From the NCBI GenBank assembly GCA_904063045.1, contig CAJFCJ010000001.1, positions 2,053,501-2,117,500 on the forward strand: 64,000 nt of DNA, given 5' to 3'. Positions 34,636 through 48,153 of this stretch are shown in pieces. Position numbers and translations under genes: made by a program. Within the stretch, counting starts at the first letter, position 1. Each line of letters begins with the position of its first letter. A model generated the notes under the pieces. It saw only the letters and a list, made by a program, of their open reading frames with translations. It had not been told where the DNA came from and made no database searches. This stretch comes from Dimorphilus gyrociliatus (taxonomy: Eukaryota; Annelida; Polychaeta; Dinophilidae).

Positions 34636-35877
34636 ATGAAAATTCTTTGTCTCTTTGTCATTCAATTATCTATTTTTGTGAGCAATATAAATGCTTATGG
34701 TAATGACTGCTACGATCCTTCTTATGATGCTTTGAGAACTTATAGGTAGTAAAAATTTGAATTTACATATTATATTTATCTGGTGAAATTTTTAGCCGAG
34801 AAAATGAACAACGCAGATATGCATTCCTGAACGTGGAAGATATTCCAAAGTTTTGGGATTGGAGAGACATCAATGGCGTAAATTATTGCAGCCCAGTTAG
34901 AAATCAACACATTCCACAATGTTAGTATTTTTTATTCAAAGTCTAAACAATTGTTATAATTCTCTTTTTGTTTTCTAGGGTGCGGAAGTTGTTGGGCTAT
35001 GGGTAGGCACATAAGTTTCTTTAGCGATCTATTCTGTAATAGTTCAATTTTTTTATAGGCACAACAAGTGCTCTTGCTGACAGAATTAATATTGAAAGAA
35101 AAGGAAAATGGCCAGGTGCCTACTTATCGGTTCAAAATGTTATTGATTGTGGAAATGCTGGTTCATGTCAAGGAGGTGGTATGCTTGGTGTATACGAATA
35201 TGCAAAAAAACAAGGCATCCCGGATGAAACCTGTAATAATTATCAAGCAAAAAATCAAAAATGTGACGAATTCAATCGTTGCTATACTTGTATGCCCAAT
35301 TCTTGTTACAAAATTGCTAATTATACTTCATGGAAAGTTAAGGACTATGGTCAAGTGAGTGGAAGAAAGAAAATGATGGCTGAAATCTATGCTAAAGGAC
35401 CAATAGCGTAAGATTTATTGTAGTAACACTATCACCATTTATGTGTAATTGTTTAACAATAGCTGTGGAATATCCGTAACGGACAAATTTTTAGCCTATA
35501 ATAATGGAATCTATAGCGAATATAATACTCAGCCATCTGTAAGTTAACTTTATTAATTGTTAATTTATTATTATAATTCCTTTTATTATTTATACAGATT
35601 AACCATGTATTATCTATAGTTGGTTGGAATGTTGACAAAGCAACTGGAATTGAATATTGGATTGGAAGGAATTCATGGGGTGAACCTTGGGTACTTAACA
35701 CGATTCTATTTAAATGTGTCTTCAATATAAATATTGCTTAACAAACTTTTTCAATTATAGGGCGAACGAGGATTCTTCCGAATCGTTACCAGTGCTTATC
35801 AGGGAGGTAAAGGAGATAATTACAATCTAGGCATAGAATCCGGATGCACATATGCCGATCCAATTATTACATTCTAA
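34636..35877 (+). CDS. CTSZ: Cathepsin Z (cathepsin X), papain-family cysteine protease
   Basis: Exons 34636..34745, 34796..34920, 34979..35002, 35059..35407, 35463..35538, 35598..35690, 35761..35877; phases close to 297 aa (human 303). A signal peptide is followed by a short propeptide, as is typical of cathepsin Z, then the HIPQ mini-loop (NQHIPQ) that gives the family carboxypeptidase activity. The active Cys lies in CGSCWAMG (about C83) on a 24-nt exon. [28 protein letters not shown] and [15 protein letters not shown] match the family. The catalytic His is in INHVLS and the Asn in [12 protein letters not shown]. Expected in lysosomes or secreted. Confidence 0.96.
34979..35002 (+). other. 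24-nt microexon carrying the cathepsin Z catalytic cysteine
   Basis: Flanked by TTTTCTAG acceptor and GTAGGC donor. It completes a split Trp codon, encodes CGSCWAM and leaves one base of a Gly codon. Skipping it would keep frame (24 nt) but remove the nucleophile. Confidence 0.85.
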
Positions 35878-36405
35878 GCTAATCCATGTCCTGAGAATTG
35901 CTCCTTTATATATTCTTAAATGAGCTATTTGGATTTTTAATGATCTATTGACTTTTAAAGTTTTAATGAAGAATAAAAAACTATACAAAAAACGACTTTA
36001 AGCTTCCAATTTATATTAGAGTTTGATCTTTGAATAGCAAGGAGCCTAATTTTTAGACATATTTAAATTTTTACACTTATTTTTAAAGAGCACTTGTCCT
36101 TTGCAAGGCTGTAGGGCGGGTGACAAATGATTCATAAATGTACTTGTCATAAAGTGTCCTTATTCTGTTTAAAGTTTGGAAAATATTTAATTTAATACTT
36201 TTGATTGTTAAAGATGCTTTTTGGAATGTAATAGAATATTCGAGAGAAAATACTTTTAACAAATTTACGCGGGGAACCGGAAAGTCGGGTATCGCGGTAT
36301 TTGACTAAAACAGGTCACGAGAGGTTTTCTACCAGGTTATATACTATTGAATATTTCGCGGAATTATTTTTAAACCTACCGCTGCCATAAACTACTCTTA
36401 TACAA
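35878..36405. other. Spacer cathepsin Z/ANAPC4
   Basis: Contains an AATAAA at 35972-35977 consistent with the cathepsin Z polyadenylation site. The rest should be the ANAPC4 promoter; no other feature seen. Confidence 0.6.
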
Positions 36406-39400
36406 ATGTCTGGACCATTTAAACAGAATGGAGATAAAAGTTTTACTAGTAAAATCAAGTTTGTTGCCTGGGCCCAGAGTATGGATTTACTAGCCCTTGT
36501 ATCTGAGGCGAATCATGTTAGTCTCTAATACCGTCTTAACACACGCGAAATACTATCAGAATTATTCTTTTTAGGTATCTATATACAGAATTAACTGTGA
36601 AAAGGTCTGGGAAATTGAAGATGCTCCTCAAGAGGCCGAGGACAGTCCTATTGCGTCAGTTGCTTTTAGCCCCGATGGAAGCGGTAAATAGTCAAGTGAT
36701 ATAGATGAAAAGAGCCTTGTTTAGTTATTAATTCCTTCAAACAGTAATAGCAATTGGCTTCTTAAATGGGTTTATATGTTTACACGAAGTCGAATCAAAG
36801 AGACGATTATTTCGATATAAAGTTAAAGCATCGATAACATGTTTATATTGGTATGGGAATGTTCAGGAAAATTCATATAAACCTCCTCAATTTCCTATAT
36901 TTAAAGATGAAGTCAGTCAACACTTGCCTGAACTCTCAGCTTTTACTAAAATGTACGATATATACATACATTTTAGGATAAAATATGCTTAATTTTCAGT
37001 CAATTTTTCCTCCCAGTTACGGTATAACAGCTTCAGAGGAGGAGCAAGAAGAATGGGAAGAATTTAAACAGTTAATGCATCAAAACGAGTAGGAATTATT
37101 TTTCAAGTTTCAATCACTTCCTAATCTTAATATCATTACTTCAGATTCAGTATCCTACTAACGGGAACTGAGAACGGTGCTGTTCACTTTTTCACGTATG
37201 GTGTTTCCCCGCTTACTCATATAAAATTGAATAGATTTACCAAAGTCAAAGTATTTCCTTCGAAATATAAATTTACTTTTTTAATTTTATACCAATTAAC
37301 ATAAAATATAACATTCAGGTAGAGAAGATATTAAACGTACATTTGTCTCAAGATATGAAAAGTATCAGTACAATCTGTCAAGTTGTCAGCGAAGAAGGAT
37401 TATCTAGAATTGTTCTAGTAAAGGTAAAGATCAAGATTTAAGAATGAGGAAATAAATTATAAAAAATATATATATATTTTTTTAATAAAAGCTTAATTGT
37501 GGTATGATAGAAGAACATGAAGAACAAATTCAAATTATCGCTCAAAAGTTTATGAATTTATTGATGTGTTCGCAATACTTGAAATCTAGTTTAAGCAAAA
37601 TAAAAGAAGTTTTTGAAACAACTACAAGACAGATGGATGGAAAAATAGCTAAATTACTTGAAGCTAAAAAAGTAAAAATTTCTTAAAGTCCTGTCATTAT
37701 TTTTTATTAAAATGATTAAAAGTGATTAAAACATTATAGAAAGCGGGTGGAGGTGATTTAGTTAACGATTTCCTTAGATTGTTACTCTACGGAACCAAGA
37801 GGTTGCTATAATCATTCTGTTGTTATCAATTGAACATTATTTTAATATTTCACTTTGTTATTGCTTTAGTGATGAAATGGAAGCCTTTTTCATGAGAGAT
37901 AACCAAGAAAGGGTAAGAATATTCAATTCTTATAAACACTTTTTATATATTAACATAATACAGGCAATTAAAACTATAAGTCGTCTTCTTGAATCCTACT
38001 ATTCAAGTATGCATAAGTTACTTATTAAACATATTCAAAGGTGAGCATAATTTTGGATATGCATTTTGTATATAGCTACTATATATAGACTTCCCTATAT
38101 CTTTAATTTCTTTACTATAAAAGTGCTGCCGAAATATCTATATACGAAATGGAAGATCTAAGATCAATGTCACAAAGAGTTGAAGAATTTAATAAATTAA
38201 ATTTCGACAATCATTTGATTGTAAAAAGTTTAAAATTTGCTTTTCTTATACATTACAAAGCCAATGAAATGTCTCAGTAAGTAGCGTAAAATTCATTGTT
38301 ATGAATATAATCTTATTTAATTCCTTCCTTTTAGAGTTATTAACAAATCTACTGATAATTCAAAAGCGTTTTTTAAATGGTTCTATAATAGTTTGTATTG
38401 GTTAATTTATTATTTAAAAGAATTATCAATTTATACGATATATTTATTTGTTTTAGCTATTCTAAGACATAATGAAGAAACTGGTCCAAGCGAATTAACA
38501 AAAGTATGTAACTGCTATTTAATATAAAGATACAGTATACTAATTTTTCTTTTGTATTGATAGATGTCTCATCAAGAGATTGACAAAGTAACTGAATTTT
38601 TAATGGATAGTTTCTATCCTGTAAGTAATTATCATCATTGATTATATATTTTAGTGAAATTCTTCTGTTTTTTTATTTGTTAGGCAGAAAAAGATAATAT
38701 TTCAAATTTTCATCTTGAAAGAGTAGCGCAGGTTTTTGTCTTAAAATAAATAATTTGAAAAGTTTCATAATATCTATTCTTCCACTTCTAGTATTTAAGA
38801 AATGAACCGTTACGAGAGGATTTAAGAGTAGATACTGATGAATTTAATAAATTCTTACAAGATAATCACGATATACTTGGTATATTTAACTTTGTGTTTA
38901 ACATATAAATTTAATGATCACTAACTATAGAATATTTAGGTGATGATGATATTTTTTGTGTTTCTTCCGAATCATCATTGGTTCAAGTTTGTCTCAACTT
39001 TCGTCAAGCATTATACGAATGTATTGAGAATTTTGCTGTAAGAAATTATTTAAATCTTTATTTGATATTCATTTTTTTTCATGACTTTTCTTTATAGATC
39101 TCTTTAGGCGAAAACATAAACTTAGAGAATGTGATCAACCTATCTAAGCCAGCAGTTATTGAAGAATTAAATGTCAACAGAATAAGTGTTTGCCAGTGAG
39201 TTTATATAACTACTTATTATATTATTATTATTTTTAGGATAATTAATTTATTTATATTTACCTCAGGTGGACCAGTTACGACGATGACGGCTGTATATTA
39301 TTAGGTTCTTATGTTCCAAGAGATCAAGTACAATTGTGTTGTTTCGTAAAGCAATCAAGCCAGTATCAGGGCAAAATTATTCATTTTAATGACTTCAAAA

Positions 39401-39943
39401 GGTGAGATTGTGCGCTCATGTATATTACATAAACAGGACAGTTGTTTTTCGTCATTAGCTATGGTAAATGCGACATCCTCTCTATTTCTCATTATAATGA
39501 TAGAATTTTAACAATTTTATTAAAACAATCCAATCCCTCTTTGGGTTGTATTCTCCTACAATTCGATGTAACCTCACTAGTAAATTGGTTTCATGTGGAC
39601 AATGAACTTCCGATTGAAGGGCAAATGTGAGTATACAACATCATTGTATTACTATTATTGTAAATATTAATATGGATCTTTTAGAACCCACGAAAATGCC
39701 TCTGAATTTATTCAAGATCACCAATTTAAAGTTCTTGATAGTAATAACTTTATACACGCATTTGCAAGTGGCCAAAGAGACGTTTGCGCTCTGGTGAATT
39801 TTTTAATATATATAACTCTTCACTATTAAACAATTTTCTTTTTCATCCAGTTGGGAAGTTCTAATAAAAAGTTGCACTTTTACTTTATGCAAGCTGAAGA
39901 TGACGAAGGAGATATGGAAGATACAGATACAGAATTAAGTTAA
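36406..39943 (+). CDS. ANAPC4: Anaphase-promoting complex subunit 4
   Basis: 22 exons: 36406..36516, 36575..36683, 36745..36952, 37017..37088, 37145..37250, 37319..37423, 37492..37671, 37740..37801, 37870..37912, 37964..38040, 38124..38276, 38335..38390, 38457..38503, 38564..38620, 38684..38731, 38792..38879, 38931..39037, 39098..39195, 39267..39401, 39459..39626, 39685..39793, 39851..39943. All phases close to 743 aa (human 808). The N-terminal WD40 part has the paired phrases FVAWAQSMDLLALVSE and VAFSPDGS, as in APC4. The central helical domain aligns around FLRLLLYGTK, LESYYSSMHKL and AFFKWFYN. The acidic C-terminus (DDEGDMEDTDTE) is also typical. APC4 is a scaffold of the mitotic APC/C ubiquitin ligase platform. 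A plus-strand AATAAA lies at 40008-40013. Confidence 0.92.
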
Positions 39944-41106
39944 ATTACAATAACGTTATAAATATATTTATGTAAAGTTTTACTTTTTTCAATTTTATGT
40001 TTGTTAAAATAAATTTCGATATTAATTCTTATTAATTATTTAATGCTTGATACAAACATATATACAATGGGGATGCATTTACATCAGTAAGTCAAGATTT
40101 ATAGATAGGAATTCAAAATAGTTGGGATATGCAGGTTCAGTAGTCATCTTTTATTAATATAAAGTCTGAAGGAGATAGAAAGACATATCAATTTATAATG
40201 AAAGAATATTTTAAAAATAAACTTACATGATTAAGTAAGTCCAGTTTTACAGATAACTCTATGACGTAGACTTAAATTTACATCATTGTCGTAAAATAAG
40301 CAGCAAAGGGAAAAGTAAACGATGAGAACGCAACTTAAAGTATTCCCTATTCACGCCCAAGAACATTGATATAATAAATAATGACTTTTCACTAACTATT
40401 CTCATTTTATTCGAATTCTATTTGTTCGTTTGACAGTTATAAACCATCGGCAAAAACCTAAAATTGTACTTTTTAAAACAATTTAATTGTAATGTATGTT
40501 TGTCAGTTTGCATTTATGTATGCGCCTTTGTAATATTTTTTATATTATGCTTTATAATGACAACAAAACGCTTTGACGTAGACATTGCATATTTACATAT
40601 GTATGTATGTATATACATAAAGTTAAGGGAAGTTTTTATATCACCGATTGCTAGTATTTTTTAATAGCTTTTTCTTTTTGAATCTGCAAGAGAAAAAGAA
40701 AGAGATAGATTAATATAACTAAAATGGAATACATATATAAGTATACGTAAATATAATAGTTTAAAAAGGATCTTTCACCAATCGGATAAAAAGAAAAAGA
40801 ACATTAAAAAGTATTGATCGTTAAAAATAAAAGGATAGTTTGTTATTGAAAAACTCTTTCATTTTGTTCAACGAACAACTTACTTTTCGTAAGTAAATTT
40901 ACTAGCCTTAGGTCTTCCACTCTATAATATATAAAAAATAAAGACAAGATACTATTTTGAGAGAAGATATATTAAAATAATTTGTTAAAAATATTGAAAT
41001 AGAGACAAAATACGTAATTTACATATATATATATAAATAAAATATATATATATATATTTGAAATAAAACAGAAAAATAGATGCTTTAAAAACTTTTTATG
41101 CTATTT
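39944..41106. other. Convergent spacer ANAPC4/NuMA
   Basis: 1.16 kb of very AT-rich sequence between convergent stops, with TA-rich runs near 41020-41060. It is longer than the other convergent spacers here. No exon or RNA gene I can support. Confidence 0.55.
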
Positions 41107-44100
41107 TTAGATTGTTACTTCTTCTCCATCGTCCCATCTTATATTACTTTTTTTATCTGTGTCATTTTTATATATGGTATCTAATGATGATGTACGAAAA
41201 AGAGTGTTTCCCGTTTTTGCGATTTCGGCTAAAGATGAACGAGGACGATCCGGACTTGGACCAACTCGTTTTGAATAAAGTTTCTTTTTCAAATTTATAA
41301 TTGGATTCTTTTCTGGTGTTCTTATAAAATTTTTAATATCCGAAACGAGATCTCTCACCTTTGGAGTTTTTGGGGTTGCCGTATCGCTTGTTCGATTCCG
41401 TTTCCTTTTCGGGGTAAAAGGCATCTCAAAGTTCATATTATTCTTGACCTTTGCCTATTACGATTGTTTTTAAAAAGAAGAAAAAAAAGTCATTTAGTAA
41501 AAAACGATAATTTAGCAATAAACAACAATAAAAGAGTTGTATAGTAATCAATAATAATTTGATTGTTCTTTCCTTACAAACCACATAGAAAAAGAAAAGA
41601 ATGAAAGTAAAGATTGTATACTACTATTTACAACATCAACGTTTATCAAATTTTTTAAATATATAACTAACCCAAATTGATTTTGATGAAACTACCTTAT
41701 CAGCTGAACTTGTCCTCCTTGGTAGTCTTATACCACCTTGCAAAGGAGTTGATAATTGATTATTAAGGAATTTTGTTGTGGATAGGAAACGACTTTTGTG
41801 AGATTTTTTTCCTTTTCCTGCAGATTTATATATGTTTGGATCATTTGATGAACTATTAGATTGACTATTTGTTGAGGCGTCTTTATCAGTGAAATTCGTT
41901 TCGTTATCATTTTCCGAATAGTTTGTATTTGATAAATGTGCTGTATAAGATAAGTTCGGCGGTACCAAGGGTAAAAGATGACCTTCTTCCTGTAAAAGTG
42001 GAGATTCTTGGGCGGCCACTTCACAATTCTCATCCTCCAAAACACCAAATTGTAATTGATCTGGTTCGTCGTGAGGAGGGAATATTGGTCCCCAACCTTT
42101 GATTTCTAATCGATAATTATCCGCAGATTTATTAACTCTTTCTTTTTGTTCCTCACCGTCCAAAACTTTTCTCTTTTCTTTACCCAAATCAAGTTGTAAT
42201 TTTTCGATTATTCTATTCTTTTCAGTAATTTCGTTCATATAGATTTGAACTGTTTGAGAACTTTTTTCTAAAAGTGTCGTTTGTTGATTATTCGTTTTCA
42301 ATAATCTATCAATTTTAGACGTTAATTTCTCTTTACTTTCAACTAGTTCATTCTATCAAAATAAATATGCATAAATAACTAATTAAGGATGTAATTTTTA
42401 TGAAAATACCTTTAATCTTGATTCTCTCGATAATAATACATCAAGTTTCTTCTTTAGCTTTTCCAATTCAAGTTTTAGTATATCTTCTTTTCGTTTTTTA
42501 TTCAAACCTTCCGAATCCGATAGATGACTACCTTCCTTTAAATAATTAATTTCAGCGTGAGCATCGCTCAATTGATGATTCAATTTTTCAATAGCCAACT
42601 CTCTTTCCATAATATCGGCGTGTAAATCACCAATAATATTTGCTCTGGAAATCAATTCACTAGTTAAGGATGACGCTTCCTCGGTTCTTTCGGCACATTT
42701 CGTTTCTATCATAACTTTATTCTCTTCTAAACTCTTCTTATACTTATTCATTTCATTTAATGAACTATTCATTTTATCAACTTTTTTATGTAATTCAAGA
42801 TTTTCACTCTTTAAATGCTCCAACTTCGATTTAAAATTATCGCAATAATCTTTATACTTTGTTACAACTCTATCGCTCGTTTCTAATTCCCTAATTAATT
42901 GTTTTATCTTCTTTTTTGATTCATCTAATGCTTTAAATAAATCTTTTTTCTCTTTATCCGAATCTTTTAGCTTATTAACTAAATTAGATATATTTTTATG
43001 ATATTCACTTCTTTTAATTTCAGCTTCGTCTTTTAGTTCGATTATTTCAACTTTTAAACTGGTCACTTGAATTTTTGATTGTTGCAATTCTCTCATTGTC
43101 TGTTGATAAGCGTCAAAATTCTCTTTTACCTTATTCTCTAAATTGTTTATATTTCCTTCATAATTTTCCATATTCGAATTGGCCTTTTTTAATAAACTCT
43201 CCAATTCTGAATTATCACTTTTCAAACTATTCTGATCAGTATTTAATTTATCAAAAATAGTTTTTCTTTCGTTGATTAAATTCTTTATACTCTTATCTTT
43301 CTCTTCCAATTTCTCATTTAACTCTTTCACTAGAGTATCCAATTTCGTATACTCTTCGTTCAATTTTTTACTATGGCTATTCATCTCGTTTAAACACAAT
43401 TGCATATTTGATAAAGAATCCTCTTTCGTTTTAAATTCTTCTTGAATAAATTTTAATTCTTCCTTTAGATTCTCAATAGTATTTGCCTGTTTGCTACTCT
43501 TTTCTTTTTCTACGTCGAAATCTTCTTGTATGATGTCCAATTGTTCTTTGAGTTTATCAATAATGGCTGCTTTCTCCTCGTCCGAAATACGAAAATCATT
43601 TAACCGCTTTGTTAATGATTCTAAAGTTGCACTCTGTTTCGAAATCTCCTCTTTAGAAGATTTCAATTGATTGTCCAATTTAACAGCAAGTTCACTCTTT
43701 TCTTTTAGCCGATCGACAAGATGAGCCATATCCTCTTCAACTTCTTCCATAGATATCATATTCTCTTTCTTTTGCCTTTCAATAACCTCTTCTAATTTCT
43801 TTAAACTTTCTTCTTTCTGCGATATTTTTACTTTTAAATTTTGTAAAATCATTTCCTTTTCATCTAATTGGTTATTCAAATTATTAATTATCGTTTGTAA
43901 GTTACTTTCCAGTGTGTCCTCGACACTTTTCAAAAGGTTTTGTACAGGTTCATCCTCCTTAAATAAATCTTTATGATCTTTCAGAGAAAGAAAGACCTTT
44001 TGTATGTCCGTGAATTCCATTTCCTTTTTTATTATTTCATTTTGCTTTTTATCGAGTAGGGTATTAGATTCTTTTAACTTTGAACGATATTCCAAAAGTT

Positions 44101-45902
44101 TATTGTCTTTTTCATCAATCACCGTTTTTAATTTTTCAATCAATTTATCCTTCTCCGTTATATTTTCATTAAGATTGTCAATTTCTTTTTCCTTATCGCC
44201 ATCTTGATCGTTTTTCAATAAAGAAACCTCTTCCTTATGATTACAATCTTTCAGATGAGTATCCAAATCATCTCTTAGCGTTTTATTTTCATCTTTTATC
44301 ACTTCTAATTCGGTTAAAAGAGTAAACTTTGAATTTGATAAGAAATCAATCTCTCTTTTATGTTCATCGATTTCTATTTGATAGTCTTTTCTCAGCTTTT
44401 TCAAATTGAGAATATCAACTTTCAGATCTTGATTTTCATTCGACAACTGTTCAACATGCTCTTTTAAGTCAGAGTCATCTGAATTCTTTCCACTATTAGC
44501 ACTATCATCTTTATCTTTATAAGCTTCAAGTTGTACTTTTAATTCTTTTATATCATTTTGTAATATTCCTATAGTTTGAGTTTTAGTTCTCTCCTGTTCT
44601 CTTAATTTATTAACAAGTAGCTCATTTTCTGCGTTAGACGTCTGCACGATATTGCTTATTTTCTTTTTAAGCTCTTCATTCTCCATTAAAGTGGCTCGGA
44701 GACTTTCTGATATTTCTGCTTTTTCTTTTTCAAAAGTTTCAATATCTTTATCTAAATCATCAAGTGCTTTCTGTTGATCTTCAACTGTATTCTGCAATTC
44801 TAAAATCCAAATTGATTTATTGTTTATATCGGTTAATAAGCTATCCTTTTCAGCTTTCATTTGTACTTGATTTAGGTGAATTTCTTCGATAGATTTCCTT
44901 AGATTTTCTTCAGCAGTTTTAAGACTATCCTTCAGTTCTTCGACTTTGGACTCTTTCACTTTGAGTTGTTCGTTGAGAGTACTGATATTTTTACATAACT
45001 CATAATTTTTATCTTCCAGTACACCGATAGTCGTTGAAAAATCCATTTCCATTTCTTGAATTTGCAATGACTTTTCCTCTAAAGTGTTTTTATTATGCTC
45101 CAAAACAATATTCATGCTTTCAATGGTATCCTCAAAACCACTTGACTTCTTTTGCTCTTCTTCTAAAGCATTGTTTAATCTATCAATGGTATCATTACAA
45201 CCAGCAATAGTTAACTTCAATGCCTCTTTCTGGCTAAAAATCTGACTGTAATCTTTCTCCAGTAGTTCCAATTGTTCTGTATAATCTTCGTATATTGTTT
45301 TTATCCTTTTGTATTCTATCTCCTTATTATTAATAAGTCGATTGAGTTCATCTCTTTCGTCCTCTAGCTCGTTGATTTTCTCAAGAAGATCTCTATGGAC
45401 TATAACATCTCCTAAATTTTCACCAGAGTTGTCACTATGCTGTCGCGAATAGAAAAAGTCGGATGAATCCATTTTAACTCTTAATTCATTGATTTGCTCT
45501 TTTTGATATTCAATTTCTCTTTGTTGAATATCTATTTGTTTCAGTAATGTAATTTTCTCTTCCTCATATATTGTAGAATCGTTATTTAGTCTTTTTTTAG
45601 GCCTAATAAAAGTAAGAAAAAATTATTTTTAAGTAAATAATTACAATACTAGAAAAATAAAGGTTACGTTAGAGAGTTTATTTCGTTTTTAGAATAGTTC
45701 GGCGTGTTATTTTCCGTAATTTTAAATATTTTTCGTGCTTCTTCTAATTGTTTAAGTAGATCATCATTCTCTTCATTAAGTTGATTATTTTTTCTAATCG
45801 ACGCATTCAATTGAACCGTTAACTCTTGACATTTAGTTTCAGCTTCACTAGCCCTATTATATTTTTGTTATAAGATTCATATTTAGACTGATAGCATTCA
45901 CA

Positions 45903-45933
<31 letters not shown>

Positions 45934-47489
45934 GACACTATATTGTATAGTAGAACTACTCATGCCTTTTACGTACCTGTTGATGTGTTGTTTAGTAGAT
46001 TGTTTCTCATTTGCTTGATATTCTATTATTTGCTCTTCGGCAAAGAAAAGTTTGTTCTTTAGCATTTCTATTTCCATTTGCATAGAAGAAAGAAGTGTAT
46101 CTTTTTGTTTGATTAGAGCGGCATCTCGTTCTGTATCTAACTCAAGATCGTACGTTCTATCTAACGCTTCCGTTAATCGTCTCTTTAGCTTCCTTATTTC
46201 ATACTCTTTCTCATTCAATTCCAATTTGGTAACAATTTGAGGACTTTTCATAAAACGATTAACGGGTGATGTTATGCTGACTGAGTTAGTAAAAACTTGA
46301 CCATTAGAGGCGCCGTAGGAGGTAGAGACGTTAGTTTTAATATCCTGGCTAGGTGAGCCACCTGGGGGTGAGTAAAATATCTAATTATCAACAATCAACT
46401 TAACATAAAAATGTCAAAATATTTGAGCAAATTAACATTTAACAACTAATCCGATGATTAAATGACAACTTTACAATCTCTGTTATCTTTGAATGGAAAG
46501 TGGTGGTTTCAATTTTCAACCAAATAAAAATTTTGGATTTCATTAGGTCGTCGTAACACATTAAAATATATAAAACTCTTACCAGAAATTGTGCTATATA
46601 CTGTATAGCGTCGAACGATGGGAGGACATGTACGACTTTTCTCAGGAGAGTCTCTGATGTTATCTTGGACGGGTGTGGATGAAGATACCGGATGAGTATC
46701 ATTTTGAGAATAGCTAGAATGAGCTGATAGGTGATTGGATAGTATGATGGATAATTAGAATCGAAAGTAAAGTTTCAAATGATAAAGATAGTTACGATCG
46801 CATAGTACTTTTCCAAAATCTTCATTAAAGTCTTCAACTTTAAGAATGGGTGACAACATGTGACAGATATGAGATTGAATGTCATTGTTCATCTTTGTAC
46901 TACTATCTTTGAAAATTTGATGATTGCCACTCGAAATACCCAAACTAAGGAGGAGTAATGCCATCTGAAAAGATATCAAGTATTTAGTTGCATAATATAA
47001 TTGCCCTTGAATTTCAAATTAACCTTTGCAATATCAAATTCATCACCATTGTATATGTTTAATAGCCACTTTTCAAGGGGTTTTTCATACATTTCTGTTG
47101 GTTATATCGTTGCTCTATTAGTGCATTCCTTCTAATACTTGTTTTTTATGCATACCTGACAGAAAATTCACTAAATTTCGTAATCTTTTGTCGCTCTCTC
47201 CTGTCTTCTCGAAACCATTATCTCTAATAGATATTTAGGTCAATACTTTCTATTAAAATTAAATGCAAAAGAAACTCACGCTAATGCCGCAACACTTTCT
47301 AGAGACTTTCCATCATTTAAACTTTTTAAGTCAGTAATATTTTCATCCAATAAATTGCTTAACTAATAGATTATTTACATTATTTCTTTCTAGTTTATTA
47401 AGAAATAAAATTGATAATTCTAGAATACAAACCCATGAGAGTAACGCTTTCGTCTTATTTGGATGAACATATTGTTTATCACCCTCCAT
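41107..47489 (-). CDS. NUMA1: NuMA homologue (Hook-like domain, long coiled coil)
   Basis: Exons complement(41107..41454, 41672..42352, 42410..45602, 45668..45853, 45977..46361, 46583..46723, 46796..46964, 47024..47094, 47156..47223, 47280..47362, 47433..47489); phases close to 1793 aa (human NuMA about 2115). The N-terminal ~150 residues follow the NuMA Hook-like fold: KTKALLSWLSNLLDE, then DIAKMALLLLSLGISSGNH (human LAKMTMLLL). GSPSQDI and then ...SPQIVTKLEL...RKLKRRLTEALDRTYDLEL correspond to the human coiled-coil entry. Residues about 250-1550 are nearly continuous coiled coil. The tail is Ser/Pro/basic with PFTPKRKRNRT as a likely NLS. NuMA anchors dynein at spindle poles and cortex. Subfamily call rests on the N-terminus; the coiled coil alone would not be diagnostic. 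Confidence 0.85.
45903..45933. repeat. (ATT)n microsatellite in a NuMA intron
   Basis: About ten ATT units within the intron 45854-45976 of the NuMA gene. If the intron were read through it would encode poly-Asn before a stop. Confidence 0.9.
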
Positions 47490-47760
47490 GATAAATAACA
47501 AATTGGGCGTAAAAAATAGCTCTTTAATTATGAGGAACTTTAGTTAACAATCATTTAAAATCACTTTTAGGTATTTTAAGACTAATATAGTCATAAAAAA
47601 ACAAGAAAACACTACAAATTTGCTTTCCTGCCGGATTTCAAATTACTTCACTAAAGGGTTGCACTAGAATGTAAATGTCATATGTAACTTTTCCAACCAA
47701 CAGGTGTCACCATGTGTATAAAAAAAGTTTCATCTGAAAGTTAGTCATACCCAAATAATC

Positions 47761-48153
47761 ATGGCGCTGCACATGGCTCTGAAGAACAGTGTTAAAACAA
47801 GTAATTTCTTCTTAAAATTGCATTCATCAAACGTAAAAATCCTCCAGTCTGCTTCTATCTGCATATGCTCTCATTTGGAGAATTCACATAGAACAGACAT
47901 TGTTCGCACAAACCGAAGTGTTTACCCTAGGACATATCCGGTAACTTTAGTTCAATCCGACGGATCAACAACAACAATCAGATATGCAGAGCCTCGAAAA
48001 ATTATAAAATTGCCTCTCGATCTTGAGAAAGTCAGCGCAACAGTGAAAGAAGAGCGTCTTCGTTTAAGAAGACCAAAACAAAAACTAATAATTCAAGAAG
48101 ATGTTGATGTTGACTTTAATGTTGAAGACTATGAAGATTTGTGGAAAAAATGA
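47761..48153 (+). CDS. MRPL55: Mitochondrial ribosomal protein L55
   Basis: Single-exon 130-aa protein. The basic, Ser-rich N-terminus without acidic residues is a likely mitochondrial presequence. The conserved MRPL55 core is visible: VYPRTYPVTLVQSDGST followed by IRYAEPRKIIKLPLDL, then Arg/Lys-rich RLRLRRPKQK and the terminal DYEDLWKK. Component of the large mitoribosomal subunit. A polyadenylation signal AATAAA is at 48227-48232. It is divergent from NuMA with only 271 bp between the starts. Confidence 0.92.
   Translation: MALHMALKNSVKTSNFFLKLHSSNVKILQSASICICSHLENSHRTDIVRTNRSVYPRTYPVTLVQSDGSTTTIRYAEPRKIIKLPLDLEKVSATVKEERLRLRRPKQKLIIQEDVDVDFNVEDYEDLWKK

Noticed and set aside
42398-45472. 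1024-codon ORF as a separate coiled-coil gene
   Set aside because: The Met at 45472 is internal to NuMA exon 9, which begins at 45602 and joins upstream exons in phase.
45898-46251. Poly-Asn C-terminus in the NuMA region
   Set aside because: The NNN run comes from reading through the GTACGT donor into an intronic (ATT)n repeat.
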